Shown here piece after piece: positions 1 through 8,823 of a stretch of DNA of 64,000 nt. Both the position numbers and the translations under genes were made by a program. The DNA lies in contig NZ_KE386933.1 of NCBI RefSeq assembly GCF_000429645.1, positions 434,001-498,000 of the forward strand. Reading direction: 5' to 3'. Origin of the DNA: Niveispirillum irakense DSM 11586. Its GTDB lineage: Bacteria; Pseudomonadota; Alphaproteobacteria; Azospirillales; Azospirillaceae. The number at the start of each line of letters is the position of its first letter. Position 1 is the stretch's first letter. Under the pieces are notes generated by a model, which was not told where the DNA came from, searched no databases, and saw only the letters and a program-made list of their open reading frames with translations.

Positions 1-1629
1 ATTTCCCACACTTTCGGCCAGACCATGAGAAGCGGCGCGCATATGGTCGGCTGCCGCGTCGGTGCCGGCAGCTTCCTGCGATACTTCCTCGATCCGGGTG
101 GACACTTCGCGGGCCGCGTCGGCTGTCTGTTCCACATTGCGGGCAATCTCCGACGTGGCGGCTGATTGCTGCTCCATGGCAGCGGCGATGCCGGAGGAGA
201 CCTCGTTCACCTCACTGATAAGGTGGCCGATCTCATGCACGGCGCTTAGCGCCCGGTCGCGCACGCCCTGGATTTCATGCACCCGGCGATTGATATCATC
301 GGTGGCACGGGCGGTCTGGCCAGCCAGGACTTTCACTTCGCTGGCCACGACGGCAAAACCCTTGCCGGCTTCGCCCGCGCGGGCCGCCTCAATCGTGGCG
401 TTCAGGGCCAGCAGATTGGTCTGGGCTGCGATATCGGCAATCATCCCGGCCACGTCGCCGATCTGCGATACGGTTTCGGCCAGGGCATCAATGGCATCCA
501 CGGCACGGTTCCCGGCTTCCACACTGCGGCCGGTGGCCTCAGCGGCATGGGCGATCTGGTGGCTGATCTCCTGGATGGAACTGGTTAATTGGTTGGTGGC
601 GCTGGAGACAGTCTGGGCATTGGACAATGCCTGCGCGGCGGCGGCGGCCACGCCCTCGGCATTGCGGCCCACCCGGCGGGCGCCAGCGGCCATGCGGTCG
701 GCCTCCTCCTCCATCGCGCGGGTCTTGGTCGACACATGATCGACGGCCACGCCGGTTTCCCGCTCCACCGTGTCGGCCATGGCGGCCAGGGCTTCCAGCC
801 GGCGGCGTTCACCTTCGGCGCGTGCTTCTTCCTGCTGGGCGCGCAAGGCTTCGGTTTCGGCCAATGCTTCCCGGAAGACGGCGACGGCACGGGCCATGTC
901 GCCCACATCATCGGCGCGCTGGGTGCCGGCCACACTCTGCGACAGGTCGCCCTGGCGCATCGCATCCATCGTGCCGCGCAGGCGCCCCAGGGGCCGCAGC
1001 AGCCCGGCCATCACGGCATGCGCGCCCAACCCGGTCACCAGCACGAACAGCAGCACACCACCGCCAATCCAGGCCATGGCCTGGTTGAAATCGGCAAACA
1101 GGGTTGCTTTGCGCAGGCCGACATAGAGGATGCCGACCGTCTCGCCACTGGCATTCTTGATCGGGTCATAGGCAGCGAAATACCGCTCCCCCAGAATGTC
1201 GACGGCGCCGCGATAGGGCTTGCCCTGGCGGAGCACTGTTTCATAAGCGGGCCCGGCTGCCAGCTTCGTGCCTGTACCGCGCTGCCCGTCGCTGCCGATC
1301 ACATTGGTGGCCACGCGGTTATCGCCAGCAAACAGGGTGGCGCTGCCGCCCGTCGCCTTTGAAATGGCATCCACCAGCGCATTATCGCCGTTCAGGGCCT
1401 TGTCGCCGGCCATCAACTGGCCATTCTGGAGAGAGAAAGCGCCCCCCTCCTTATGCAGCAGGCCCCAGGCCACCTGCATGGAGAGGTCCTGGGTGGCGAG
1501 CGCGCTCTGCTCCATCGCGCGCGACATCTGGTGATAGGAGAGGCCAAGGATCAGGGTCGCAAGCGTCAGCAACCCCAGGGCATTCATCATCGCCACCTTC
1601 GTGGCGACAGGCAGGCGGGCGATCATCAT
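1..1629 (-). CDS. methyl-accepting chemotaxis protein (partial, 3' end outside window)
   Basis: Membrane chemoreceptor that would signal through CheW/CheA to the flagellar motor. The frame is open from an ATG at 1629 to base 1, giving 543 residues; the C terminus lies outside the window. Visible parts are a first membrane helix (about residues 16-33), a periplasmic single-Cache domain (about 45-172, of the Cache_3-Cache_2 type, ending in GILYVGL), a second helix (about 186-208), a HAMP region, and the signalling domain. The conserved hairpin tip [18 protein letters not shown] is at 406-423. A second ATG at 1626 is an equally possible start. The ligand cannot be read from the sequence. No other che gene is in the window, so it is probably an orphan receptor. 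Confidence 0.93.
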   Translation of the reverse strand, partial: MMIARLPVATKVAMMNALGLLTLATLILGLSYHQMSRAMEQSALATQDLSMQVAWGLLHKEGGAFSLQNGQLMAGDKALNGDNALVDAISKATGGSATLFAGDNRVATNVIGSDGQRGTGTKLAAGPAYETVLRQGKPYRGAVDILGERYFAAYDPIKNASGETVGILYVGLRKATLFADFNQAMAWIGGGVLLFVLVTGLGAHAVMAGLLRPLGRLRGTMDAMRQGDLSQSVAGTQRADDVGDMARAVAVFREALAETEALRAQQEEARAEGERRRLEALAAMADTVERETGVAVDHVSTKTRAMEEEADRMAAGARRVGRNAEGVAAAAAQALSNAQTVSSATNQLTSSIQEISHQIAHAAEATGRSVEAGNRAVDAIDALAETVSQIGDVAGMIADIAAQTNLLALNATIEAARAGEAGKGFAVVASEVKVLAGQTARATDDINRRVHEIQGVRDRALSAVHEIGHLISEVNEVSSGIAAAMEQQSAATSEIARNVEQTADAAREVSTRIEEVSQEAAGTDAAADHMRAASHGLAESVGN

Positions 1630-1705
1630 CGGTGGTAATCCATTCTTACGATGTCTGGACTACTCCTAATGGATGAGGTGGTGCTGCGCCTTGATGCAGG
1701 TCAAA

Positions 1706-1751
1706 CCCTTCTCCCTTCCGGAACTGTTCGGTGCCGGAAGGGAGAAAAGGG
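1706..1751. terminator. imperfect inverted repeat, possible terminator
   Basis: A long hairpin with arms CTCCCTTCCGG (1711-1721) and CCGGAAGGGAG (1734-1744), extended outward by a bulged CCCTT/AAGGG. It sits just downstream of the PepSY gene on the minus strand and ahead of the chemoreceptor. There is no clear T-run on either strand, so termination is inferred from position and stem strength only. Confidence 0.4.
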
Positions 1752-1760
1752 AGTTTGGCA

Positions 1761-2075
1761 TCAATCCCGTTCGGCCTTCAGGATCTCACCGGTGCGGGCA
1801 TCCAACAGCAGTTCCTGGCGCTGGCCCTGCGGGGTGGTGGCCTTGACCTCGAACAGCTTGTCGCTCTTGCGTTCAACCTCGCGGATATCCTTGTACCCCT
1901 GGGCTGACAGATGATCGACGATCTGGGTCATGCCCATGGCGGGGCCGGTGGGGGCGCCAGCGGGGGCCGTTGCGGGCGTGGTCGCGGGGGCTGCGGACTG
2001 GGCCAGGGCGATCCCGCCCATCGGCAGGGCCAGCAAAGACAGGGCGGCAGCGGTGCGGATCATGGTCTTGCGCAT
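1761..2075 (-). CDS. PepSY-domain periplasmic protein
   Basis: Small exported protein of 104 residues. The start chosen is the ATG at 2075, preceded by a good GAAAGGA ribosome-binding site; a longer reading from 2114 adds 13 residues without such a site. It has a cleavable signal peptide (MRKTMIRTAAALSLLALPMG, then an Ala-rich stretch) and an Ala/Pro/Thr-rich linker. The C-terminal PepSY-like half has the typical strand-turn ending LLLDARTGEIL. PepSY domains are usually periplasmic inhibitory or sensory modules. It is divergent from a second PepSY gene that leads a two-component operon, so a role in the same signalling circuit is likely. Confidence 0.8.
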   Translation of the reverse strand: MRKTMIRTAAALSLLALPMGGIALAQSAAPATTPATAPAGAPTGPAMGMTQIVDHLSAQGYKDIREVERKSDKLFEVKATTPQGQRQELLLDARTGEILKAERD

Positions 2076-2129
2076 CGGAATATCCTTTCGTTTGCAGTGA
2101 TGCGATAACACCATGAATAGGGGATGGGT

Positions 2130-2147
2130 CCTGAATTGATCCTGAAT
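2130..2147 (+). promoter_or_regulatory. direct repeat CCTGAAT-N4-CCTGAAT, candidate response-regulator site
   Basis: Two perfect copies of CCTGAAT at 2130-2136 and 2141-2147, with a period of 11 bp. The site lies between the divergent PepSY genes and about 40 bp ahead of the operon encoding an OmpR-family regulator. Direct repeats one helical turn apart are how that family binds, so autoregulation is a reasonable inference. Confidence 0.5.
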
Positions 2148-2186
2148 AGGGTGTTCATCCTGCGTTCAGCTTGTATTTTCTTATAT

Positions 2187-2531
2187 ATGACGATGCGATA
2201 CGCCAGCCTTTCCCTTCTGTTCCTGTCCTGTCTTCTGCTGGCCCCGGCTGCGATGCCGGTGGCGGCCGATGATGGTGACCTTGCCGACCATGACCGCGCC
2301 CGCGCCGCCTTGCGCCGGGGGGAGGTAATGCCCCTGCGCGATATCATCGCCAAAGCTGAAGAAGCTTTCCCAGGCCGGTTGCTGGAAGTGGAACTGGACG
2401 AGGAGGATGGCCGTATTGTCTATGAGATGGAGATGCTGTCCCCCGATGGCCGTCTGATAAAGCTGGTCTATGATGCCCGCACCGGCACGCTTTTGTCGGC
2501 CAAGGGTGCGGGGCTGGAGAAAAGCCGCTGA
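2187..2531 (+). CDS. PepSY-domain periplasmic protein, first gene of a two-component operon
   Basis: Exported protein of about 114 residues. The likely start is ATG 2187 (MTMRYASL) or ATG 2193; a longer frame from 2124 would put 21 residues before the signal peptide and is less likely. A hydrophobic signal sequence (about residues 5-22) is followed by a PepSY-like domain ending LVYDARTGTLL, close in form to the divergent neighbour at 1761-2075. Its TGA overlaps the ATG of the response regulator (TGATG), so the three genes are translationally coupled. It is probably the periplasmic accessory or ligand-sensing part of the two-component system. Confidence 0.82.
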   Translation: MTMRYASLSLLFLSCLLLAPAAMPVAADDGDLADHDRARAALRRGEVMPLRDIIAKAEEAFPGRLLEVELDEEDGRIVYEMEMLSPDGRLIKLVYDARTGTLLSAKGAGLEKSR

Positions 2532-3193
2532 TGCGCCTGCTGATCGCCGAGGATGATCCCGAACTGCGCCGCCAGTTGCGTGAAGCGCTGGAAGCTGCCC
2601 ATTACGCGGTGGATTGCGCCCCCGATGGGGAGGAGGCGGCCTTTCTGGGCGAAACCGAACCCTATGATGCCGTGGTGTTGGACCTGGGTCTGCCGCGCCG
2701 GGATGGATTGTCCGTGCTGCGCGGTTGGCGGGGGCAGGGGCGCACCATGCCGGTGCTGATCCTGACCGCGCGCGGCACCTGGCAGGAAAAGGTGGAGGGC
2801 ATGGATGCCGGGGCCGATGATTATCTGGCCAAGCCCTTCCGGATGGAGGAATTGCTGGCAAGGCTGCGGGCGCTGATCCGCCGGGCCGGCGGGCAGGCGG
2901 CGGCGGAACTGACCTGCGGCCCGGTCAGCCTGGATACCCGCACAGGCCGGGTCAGCGTGTCCGGGCGCCCTGTGACCCTGACGGCGCATGAATTGCGGGT
3001 GCTTTCCTACCTGATGCATCATCGCGGCCGGGTCGTCTCCCGCACCGAATTGACCGAGCATGTCTATGCCCAGGATTTCGACCGCGACAGCAACACGATC
3101 GAAGTCTTTATCGGCCGCCTGCGCCGCAAGCTGGGGGTGGACGTGATCCATACCGAACGCGGCCTGGGCTATCGGCTGGACGCCGCCCCGTGA
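2531..3193 (+). CDS. OmpR/PhoB-family response regulator
   Basis: DNA-binding response regulator of 220 residues. The receiver domain covers residues 1-115, with the acidic pair D8/D9, phospho-acceptor D51, T79 and K101. The winged-helix output domain (about 125-218) contains VSRTELTEHVY and the C-terminal GLGYRL typical of the family. The closest named types are QseB, PmrA and TctD, but orthology cannot be decided here. It begins inside the stop of the PepSY gene and overlaps the kinase gene by 4 bp. A direct repeat at 2130-2147 may be its binding site. Confidence 0.95.
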   Translation: MRLLIAEDDPELRRQLREALEAAHYAVDCAPDGEEAAFLGETEPYDAVVLDLGLPRRDGLSVLRGWRGQGRTMPVLILTARGTWQEKVEGMDAGADDYLAKPFRMEELLARLRALIRRAGGQAAAELTCGPVSLDTRTGRVSVSGRPVTLTAHELRVLSYLMHHRGRVVSRTELTEHVYAQDFDRDSNTIEVFIGRLRRKLGVDVIHTERGLGYRLDAAP

Positions 3194-4542
3194 TCCGGCG
3201 TGGCTCGCTTGGCCTGCGCCTGCTGGGGCTGGCTGCCCTGTGGGTGGTGCTGGCCCTTGTCGGGGCGGGCATCGCCCTGACCGATCTGTTCCGCAACCAT
3301 GTGGAAGCGGAACTGTCGCGCCATATGGAACTGCATCTGGATGAAGTGACGGCGGCATTGGCCCGCCAGCCGGACGGGACGCTGGCGCCGGTGCGCGCCC
3401 TGACCGACCCCCGTTTCAACCGTCCGCTTTCGGGCCTGTACTGGCAGGTATCGGACGGGGGTGAGGCGCTGGCCCGGTCGCGGTCGCTGTGGGACCAGTC
3501 GCTTCCCATGGCCGGGCCGGTGGCTGATGATGGTGCTGTTCACCGCCGGGGCGTGGCCACGGGACCGGATGGCGCCCGGCTGCTGGTATGGGAACGGCGG
3601 GTGCATCTGCCCGATGGCGGCGCACCACTGGATGTGGCGGTGGCCTCCCAGGGGGGATCGGTGGAAGCCGCGACCGGTTCCTTCGCCCGCGCCCTGGCCT
3701 TGTCGCTGGGCATCCTGGCGCTGGGGCTGCTGGCCGCTGCGGTGGCGCAGGTACGGCTGGGGTTGGTGCCGCTGGACCGGCTGCGCCAAGCCCTGGGGGA
3801 GATGCGGGCGGGCCGTGTGGCCCGCGTCGTCGGTGCCTTTCCGTCGGAGGTGCAGCCCCTGGTCGATGATTTGAACCAGGTGCTGGACGATAATGCGGAG
3901 ATGGTGGAACGCGCCCGGACCCAGGCCGGCAATCTGGCCCATGCGCTGAAGACGCCGCTGGCCGTCATCACCAACAGCGTGGCGGCGCTGGGCAATGCCG
4001 ACAGCGCCCGCGTCATCGCGGCGGAAACCGACCGCATGCGCAGCCAGATTGACCGGCATCTGACCCGCGCGCGTGCCGCCGCCATGGCGCGCGGGGCGGG
4101 CCTGCGCACCCCCATCGGCCCGCTGGTGGCGGGGCTTGCCCGCACCATCGCCCGGCTGCATCCCGACCGTCCCCTGGATATCCGGGTCTCGGGGGATGAT
4201 GCCCTGCTGTTCCGGGGGGAGGGACAGGATTTACAGGAGATGGTCGGCAACCTGATGGAGAATGCCGCCAAATGGTGCGCCGGCAGCATCCGTGTCACCC
4301 TTTCGGCGGCGGGGGAAAAGGCCTTGTCCATCACGGTGGCCGATGATGGACCCGGTATTCCCGATGATCGCCGTGACACGGTGCTGGCCCGGGGTATCCG
4401 CCTGGACGAGGCCATGCCCGGCAGTGGCCTGGGGTTGGCCATCGTGGATGATCTGGCCCGTCTGTATGGCGGGGGGCTGGAACTGGGGCAGGACGAAGCC
4501 TTGGGCGGGCTTGCCGCCCGGCTGGTGCTACCGCGCGCGTGA
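3190..4542 (+). CDS. sensor histidine kinase partner of the PepSY-linked regulator
   Basis: Membrane sensor kinase of 450 residues. It has two membrane helices (about 10-31 and 168-188) flanking a periplasmic domain of about 130 residues and a HAMP-like stretch. The phospho-acceptor H251 lies in NLAHALKTPLAVI. The ATPase domain shows the N box (N354/N358), G1 DDGPGIP and G2 GSGLGLA. The H-box with HALKTP is of the PhoQ/TctE-like class. It overlaps the regulator gene by 4 bp. The stimulus is unknown; linked PepSY proteins suggest an envelope or metal/antimicrobial signal, which is inference only. Confidence 0.93.
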   Translation: MIRRGSLGLRLLGLAALWVVLALVGAGIALTDLFRNHVEAELSRHMELHLDEVTAALARQPDGTLAPVRALTDPRFNRPLSGLYWQVSDGGEALARSRSLWDQSLPMAGPVADDGAVHRRGVATGPDGARLLVWERRVHLPDGGAPLDVAVASQGGSVEAATGSFARALALSLGILALGLLAAAVAQVRLGLVPLDRLRQALGEMRAGRVARVVGAFPSEVQPLVDDLNQVLDDNAEMVERARTQAGNLAHALKTPLAVITNSVAALGNADSARVIAAETDRMRSQIDRHLTRARAAAMARGAGLRTPIGPLVAGLARTIARLHPDRPLDIRVSGDDALLFRGEGQDLQEMVGNLMENAAKWCAGSIRVTLSAAGEKALSITVADDGPGIPDDRRDTVLARGIRLDEAMPGSGLGLAIVDDLARLYGGGLELGQDEALGGLAARLVLPRA

Positions 4543-4565
4543 TGGCCGGAGGGCGGGGCGGTGGC

Positions 4566-5597
4566 TTATGGCGCAGGGGGCAGCCTTGCCACCAGCCAGT
4601 CGGCAATCAAGGCCAGGACCGCAGGATCGACAGGGCCGCCATAATCCTTCCCGCCCGGCTTCAGCACATGGTTCAGGCCGGCGGGTGTTTCCACCATGCT
4701 CCCATCGTCCTTACCCGACAGTGCGGCGCGGTAAAGCGGGGCGTCTGTGCTGGCAATGGTCTGCGCATCATCCTGCCCGATCACCACCAGCAGCGGCACC
4801 GGTGCCGCCTTGGCGGCGGCTGCCGGGTCCAGGGCAAGCGCGCCTTTATAGAAAGGGCCGAGATAGGCGGGATAGAGGGCCTGCAGGCCGGGCGGCACCT
4901 TCGCCACCGGTATGGTGCCGGTCGCCAGGATATCAGCACGTATTTCCGCATCCTGGGCCAGGATGCGCTGTTGCACCGGTGCCGGTGCGCCCTGTTCCTG
5001 CATCTTGCGGCGTAACTGGTCGGCAACGGCATCACCCCAGGGGCGGGCTGGGGCGCCCAGGATGATGGCGGCCTTCGGGCTGGCTTGGCCGCCCTGGATC
5101 ACATCCAGGGTCAGCAACCCTCCTTCGCTATGGCCCAGAATGGCGGTGCGTGTGCGGTCGATGCCCTTACTCGCGGCCAGGGCCGCATGGGCGGCGATGA
5201 CATCGCCGGTGAACTTGTCCCACCCGTAAAAAGCGGCCATGGCGCTGGGGTCGGCGGGGTGCTGTGCCTTGTTGGCATCCATGCCGCGCTTGTCATAGCG
5301 CAGGCTGGCAATGCCCTTGGTGGCCAATCCATCGGCAAGCTGGCGCAGCAGGTCGATCTCCAGCCCCGGCATCAGGCGGGAATTGCCGTTCCGGTCGGTG
5401 GGGCCGCTGCCCTGGACCAGCAAAACGGCGGGCCAGCCCGCAGTGGGGGGCACACCATCGGGCAGGGACAGGGTGGCCGATAATGTGACGCTGCCATCGC
5501 TGGTCACGGTCACAGGCTGTTCTGCCGCCAGGGCTGTTGCGGGCACGGATGCCAGCCAGAGCGACAGCATCAGCCGATGGAAGAATGACCGCGCCAT
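4566..5597 (-). CDS. exported alpha/beta hydrolase
   Basis: Serine hydrolase of about 343 residues with an N-terminal signal peptide (MARSFFHRLMLSLWLASVPA, ending near ALAAEQ), so it is probably periplasmic. The start is ATG 5597; a longer reading from 5627 has no advantage. The oxyanion-loop motif LLVQGSGPTDRNG and the nucleophile elbow GHSEGG are clear. A late Asp in VVIGQDD and a His in GLNHVLKP complete a plausible catalytic triad. The family contains esterases and peptidases and the substrate is not evident. It is convergent with the kinase gene, with 23 bp between stops. Confidence 0.85.
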   Translation of the reverse strand: MARSFFHRLMLSLWLASVPATALAAEQPVTVTSDGSVTLSATLSLPDGVPPTAGWPAVLLVQGSGPTDRNGNSRLMPGLEIDLLRQLADGLATKGIASLRYDKRGMDANKAQHPADPSAMAAFYGWDKFTGDVIAAHAALAASKGIDRTRTAILGHSEGGLLTLDVIQGGQASPKAAIILGAPARPWGDAVADQLRRKMQEQGAPAPVQQRILAQDAEIRADILATGTIPVAKVPPGLQALYPAYLGPFYKGALALDPAAAAKAAPVPLLVVIGQDDAQTIASTDAPLYRAALSGKDDGSMVETPAGLNHVLKPGGKDYGGPVDPAVLALIADWLVARLPPAP

Positions 5598-5666
5598 GAT
5601 CCAGCCCCCATTGATTTCCCGATGCACGGATCATGACTGGTGGGCTGTGGGAAATACAACCGGATT

Positions 5667-7154
5667 TCAGCTTCGCGGCAACGGACGGCCCAGAAGCTGT
5701 TCAAGGGCCCGGCGCAGGCGTACGGGGGAGACGGGCTTGGCCAGCAACGCCATGTCGGCGGCCTTGGCAGCCCGCTGAACATCGGGGTGCAGATCACCGG
5801 TCAGCAGCAAGGCTGGAATCGCCTGACCATGACGGGCCCTGATCCGGCCAGCCAGGGCGAGGCCGCTATCGCCCTGCGGCAGGTGGAAATCGGTGATCAA
5901 CAGGTCGGGGGGGCGGCCCGATTCTGTCAGTGCTGCTTCCAGTTCACCGCCATTGCCGCCGCAATGGACGGTGCAGCCCCAATCTTCCAGCATTGCCTCC
6001 AGCGCCGCCAGTTGCAGCCGGTCATCCTCCACCACGGCGATGGTGGGGATGGCCGGTCCTTTGGCGGTGGCGGTGCTGAGGCGCGGCGCGGGGATTTCCA
6101 CCAGCGGGGCCACCAGTTCAAACTGGCTGCCCTGTCCAGCGGTGCTGACCAGCCCCACCTTGTGCCCAAGGGCTTCCGCCCCCCGCCGCACGATGGCCAG
6201 TCCCAGTCCCAGGCCACGCCGGCCCTGACCGGCATCCTCAAGCTGGATGAATTCCTCAAAAATGCGGTTCTGATCCTCAGGCGCTATGCCGGGGCCGGTA
6301 TCCAGAACCTGGATCGCCAGCCCGTCGCCGCGCCGCCGCGCCCCCAGCAGCACCCGACCCCCGCGTCCGGCATGGCGGATGGCATTGCCGATCAATTGCC
6401 GCAGGAGACGGTCCAGCATCATGGCATCGCTGCGCACGCTGGCGCTGCTGCCCACCCGGCGCAGGGTTACGCCAGCGGCTTCCGCCTCAGGCCCCAGTTC
6501 TTCTATCATCCGGTCCAGCAGATTGCCGACCGACACGGCGCCGATGCTGATCCGCGTGGTGCCGGCCTTCAGCCCGGACAGGTCCAGCAGGGCACCCACT
6601 TGCTGCGCCCCGGCTTCCACTGCATCACCCAGCCGGGCCAGCAATTCCGCCTGTTTGGGATCGGTGATGCGGGTTTCCAGCAGATGCATGAACAGCCGCA
6701 TGGCCTGGAAAGGCTGGCGCAGATCATGGTTAGCCTTGGCGAAAAGCCGTGCATGGTCCCGGGCCGCTTCCTCCAGCACCTGTTCCTTGTCGCGGCAGAT
6801 GCCGTGCCCGACCAGCCCTGCAATCCGGCCCTGGTCATCACGGACAGGGGCCAGGGAAATTTCGACGGGGCAGGGGCCGGTGGACAGGGGCAGGGGAATG
6901 GTCAGGTGCCGGGCCTGACCATCGGCCAGCACAGCACGCTGGGCATTAATCAAATCGGCCGGCAGGTCGACCGGAACGCCCTCCTGCCCCCATTCTTTGA
7001 AGATGCCGCGCCCCGCGCGATAGGCCAGATCGGCCCCTTGCACGAAATCACCGCTACGCCCGATCTGCTGGGCGGCTGCAAGGGCAGCCTGGACCCGTTC
7101 TTCAAGATAGGCACCCTGGGTGCCATCATCCGGGCGGCTTGGCGATTTCTGCAC
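5667..7154 (-). CDS. soluble hybrid histidine kinase with C-terminal receiver domain
   Basis: Cytoplasmic sensor kinase of 495 residues starting at GTG 7154. No membrane segment is visible. The N-terminal third (about 1-125) looks like a PAS domain. The HisKA domain carries H143 in NHDLRQPFQAMRLF, the variant H-box of kinases often called PAS-hybrid DRQP type. The ATPase domain has N257, DTGPGI and GLGLGLA. A receiver domain (about 370-490) has acidic E376/D377/D378, acceptor D422 and K in LLAKP. There is no DNA-binding output, so the phosphate must pass to an unlinked partner, or the receiver tunes the kinase. It appears monocistronic. Confidence 0.9.
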   Translation of the reverse strand: MQKSPSRPDDGTQGAYLEERVQAALAAAQQIGRSGDFVQGADLAYRAGRGIFKEWGQEGVPVDLPADLINAQRAVLADGQARHLTIPLPLSTGPCPVEISLAPVRDDQGRIAGLVGHGICRDKEQVLEEAARDHARLFAKANHDLRQPFQAMRLFMHLLETRITDPKQAELLARLGDAVEAGAQQVGALLDLSGLKAGTTRISIGAVSVGNLLDRMIEELGPEAEAAGVTLRRVGSSASVRSDAMMLDRLLRQLIGNAIRHAGRGGRVLLGARRRGDGLAIQVLDTGPGIAPEDQNRIFEEFIQLEDAGQGRRGLGLGLAIVRRGAEALGHKVGLVSTAGQGSQFELVAPLVEIPAPRLSTATAKGPAIPTIAVVEDDRLQLAALEAMLEDWGCTVHCGGNGGELEAALTESGRPPDLLITDFHLPQGDSGLALAGRIRARHGQAIPALLLTGDLHPDVQRAAKAADMALLAKPVSPVRLRRALEQLLGRPLPRS

Positions 7155-7210
7155 TCTCGTCGTCCCCTGTCTGGCCGTTGCCGGTGGAGAGACTATCTGG
7201 GCATTTTTTT

Positions 7211-7256
7211 GTCACCGGGAAAGGGATTTGTTGGGGGTAACGCCTTTCCCGGTGAC
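7211..7256. repeat. perfect 14-bp inverted repeat between two minus-strand genes
   Basis: GTCACCGGGAAAGG (7211-7224) pairs perfectly with CCTTTCCCGGTGAC (7243-7256) around an 18-nt loop. It follows the flavoprotein gene and precedes the hybrid kinase gene, both on the minus strand. Seven T residues (7204-7210) flank it, but read on the minus strand they become A residues after the hairpin, so it is not a canonical intrinsic terminator. It may block readthrough or be a protein site. Confidence 0.6.
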
Positions 7257-7267
7257 TTTGTCGTGGG

Positions 7268-8233
7268 TTAAAGAAAGGTGCTGGGCGTCGTGGCGGCGTC
7301 GCGATATTCGGCCTTCATCCGCGCCACCAGATCGGCGACGCTGGGCGCATCATGGATGGTGCCGATGCCCTGGCCGGCGGACCAGATATCCTTCCACGCC
7401 TTCTTCTTGGACCAATCCTCAATCGACAGGTTGGGATCGGCCTGCCCGCCGCTGATGGCGGTGGGGTCGATGCCGTTGGCGGCGATGGAAGGCCCCAGAT
7501 AATTGCCGGGAATGCCGCTGAACATGGGCGTATAGACGATGTCCGACGCCGCCCCGTCGATCAGCATCTGCTTATAGGCTTCGTTGGCGTTGGCTTCTGC
7601 GGTCGCGATGAAGCGGGTGCCGATATAGGCGAAATCAGCCCCCATCACCTCTGCCGCGCGCACCGACCGGCCGGACGACATGGCGCCCGCCAGCACCAAC
7701 GGCCCATCAAAGAATTCCCGCACCTCCGACAGCAGGGCGAAGGGGGACAGGGTGCCGGCATGCCCACCGGCCCCGGCGGCCACCAGGATCAACCCATCCA
7801 CCCCGACCGACAGCGCCTTCTTGGCGTGGCGGATATTGGTGACGTCGTGGAAGACCAGCCCGCCATAGGAATGCACGGCCTCCACAATGCCCGTGGGCGC
7901 GCCGACGGAGGTGATGATCAGCGGCACCTTGTGCTTGACCACCAGTTCCACATCTTCCCGCAGCCGGGTGTTGGACTTGTGGACGATCAGGTTGACGCCG
8001 AACGGCGCCACAGGCTGGGCGGGATTGGCCGCTGCATAATCTGCGAGATCCGCTGTCATCCGGCCCAGCCATTCATCCAACTGCCCCGGCTGGCGGGCGT
8101 TCAGGCTGGGAAAGGTGCCGACGATGCCGGCTTTGCACTGGGCCAGCACCAGTTCCGGATAGCTGACGATGAACATCGGCGAGGCGATGACGGGCAGGGT
8201 CAGCTTGCCGGCGAACGTAGCGGGGATGGGCAT
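7268..8233 (-). CDS. NAD(P)H-dependent flavin oxidoreductase / nitronate monooxygenase-like
   Basis: FMN-dependent TIM-barrel enzyme of 321 residues in the family of 2-nitropropane dioxygenase/nitronate monooxygenase and FabK-like reductases. Motifs include an N-terminal PVIASPM, the phosphate-binding region VAAGAGGHAG and the late barrel segment GADFAYIGTRFIAT. The length is usual for the family. The start ATG 8233 has an AAAGGGAG site at good spacing. The true substrate (nitronate or a 2-enoyl type compound) cannot be read from sequence. It is probably monocistronic. Confidence 0.88.
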   Translation of the reverse strand: MPIPATFAGKLTLPVIASPMFIVSYPELVLAQCKAGIVGTFPSLNARQPGQLDEWLGRMTADLADYAAANPAQPVAPFGVNLIVHKSNTRLREDVELVVKHKVPLIITSVGAPTGIVEAVHSYGGLVFHDVTNIRHAKKALSVGVDGLILVAAGAGGHAGTLSPFALLSEVREFFDGPLVLAGAMSSGRSVRAAEVMGADFAYIGTRFIATAEANANEAYKQMLIDGAASDIVYTPMFSGIPGNYLGPSIAANGIDPTAISGGQADPNLSIEDWSKKKAWKDIWSAGQGIGTIHDAPSVADLVARMKAEYRDAATTPSTFL

Positions 8234-8320
8234 GTCGGATCACTCCCTTTGAATTTCTTTATGGTGTCCGTGTTTTTAGCACGCTCGTTCGTATCCTGCC
8301 AGGGTGCGCGCAAAAGGCCT

Positions 8321-8584
8321 TCACCGTTCCTGTGCGCCGTGCCAGATGCGCAGGATCAGCACATCCTCCCCGGAGAGCTGGTAGACCAGTACATAAGGAT
8401 GAATGATTGTCAGCTCGCGCAGCCCATCCGGCCGTACGCGGCCCCGGCGCGGGAAAGTGGCAAGGCTGTTGCCGGCGGCATGGAGCGACCGGACCACTTT
8501 ACCGGCGGCATAAGGGTTGTAGGTGGCGATGTAGCCGGCATGGCCCGCAATATCGGCAAGTGCCGTTTCGGACCATTTAACCAT
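8321..8584 (-). CDS. RelE/ParE-family toxin
   Basis: Small protein of 87 residues with the ParE/RelE fold pattern: N-terminal WSETALADIAGHAGYI helix, central ATFPRRGRVRPDGLRELTI, and C-terminal strand VLILRIWHGAQER. The late R-x-WH-x-x-Q-x-R ending is typical of ParE-type toxins. It follows the presumed antitoxin gene by 5 bp in the usual antitoxin-toxin order. ParE members poison gyrase and RelE members cut mRNA; the ParE-like ending favours the first, not proven. Confidence 0.87.
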   Translation of the reverse strand: MVKWSETALADIAGHAGYIATYNPYAAGKVVRSLHAAGNSLATFPRRGRVRPDGLRELTIIHPYVLVYQLSGEDVLILRIWHGAQER

Positions 8585-8589
8585 CGAGA

Positions 8590-8781
8590 TTATTTGCCAG
8601 ACAGGGGTGGCGGCGGGCGTTCCGCGCCCGTTTCAACCGCGGTGGCAAGCTCCAGCAACCAGGCCGCCACCACTTCATGCGGCACGGTGCGGCCGGCGGC
8701 GATATCGGCGCGTGCTTCCGCGATGGCGCTTGCGAAGCGCTCCTCATCCACCCAGTCGAAGATCGATTCCGGTTCAGCCAT
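8590..8781 (-). CDS. antitoxin partner of the ParE-type toxin
   Basis: Short acidic protein of 63 residues from ATG 8781; a longer reading from 8826 adds 15 residues. It contains the sequence AEARADIAAGRTVPHEVVAAWL, a pattern common in antitoxins paired with ParE/RelE toxins, in which the segment after RTVPHE docks onto the toxin. Its Pro-rich C terminus ends 5 bp before the toxin start. Three 14-bp-spaced CAAGGGAT repeats lie 43-78 bp upstream and may be its operator. No clear DNA-binding domain is visible in such a short chain. Confidence 0.78.
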   Translation of the reverse strand: MAEPESIFDWVDEERFASAIAEARADIAAGRTVPHEVVAAWLLELATAVETGAERPPPPLSGK

Positions 8782-8823
8782 GGTTGAAAGGATGCCAGCA
8801 ATCAAGGACCGGCACAAGGCGGG

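Noticed and set aside
5640-7271. 543-codon plus-strand frame over the hybrid kinase
   Set aside because: The minus strand encodes all kinase and receiver motifs; the plus frame is a shadow.
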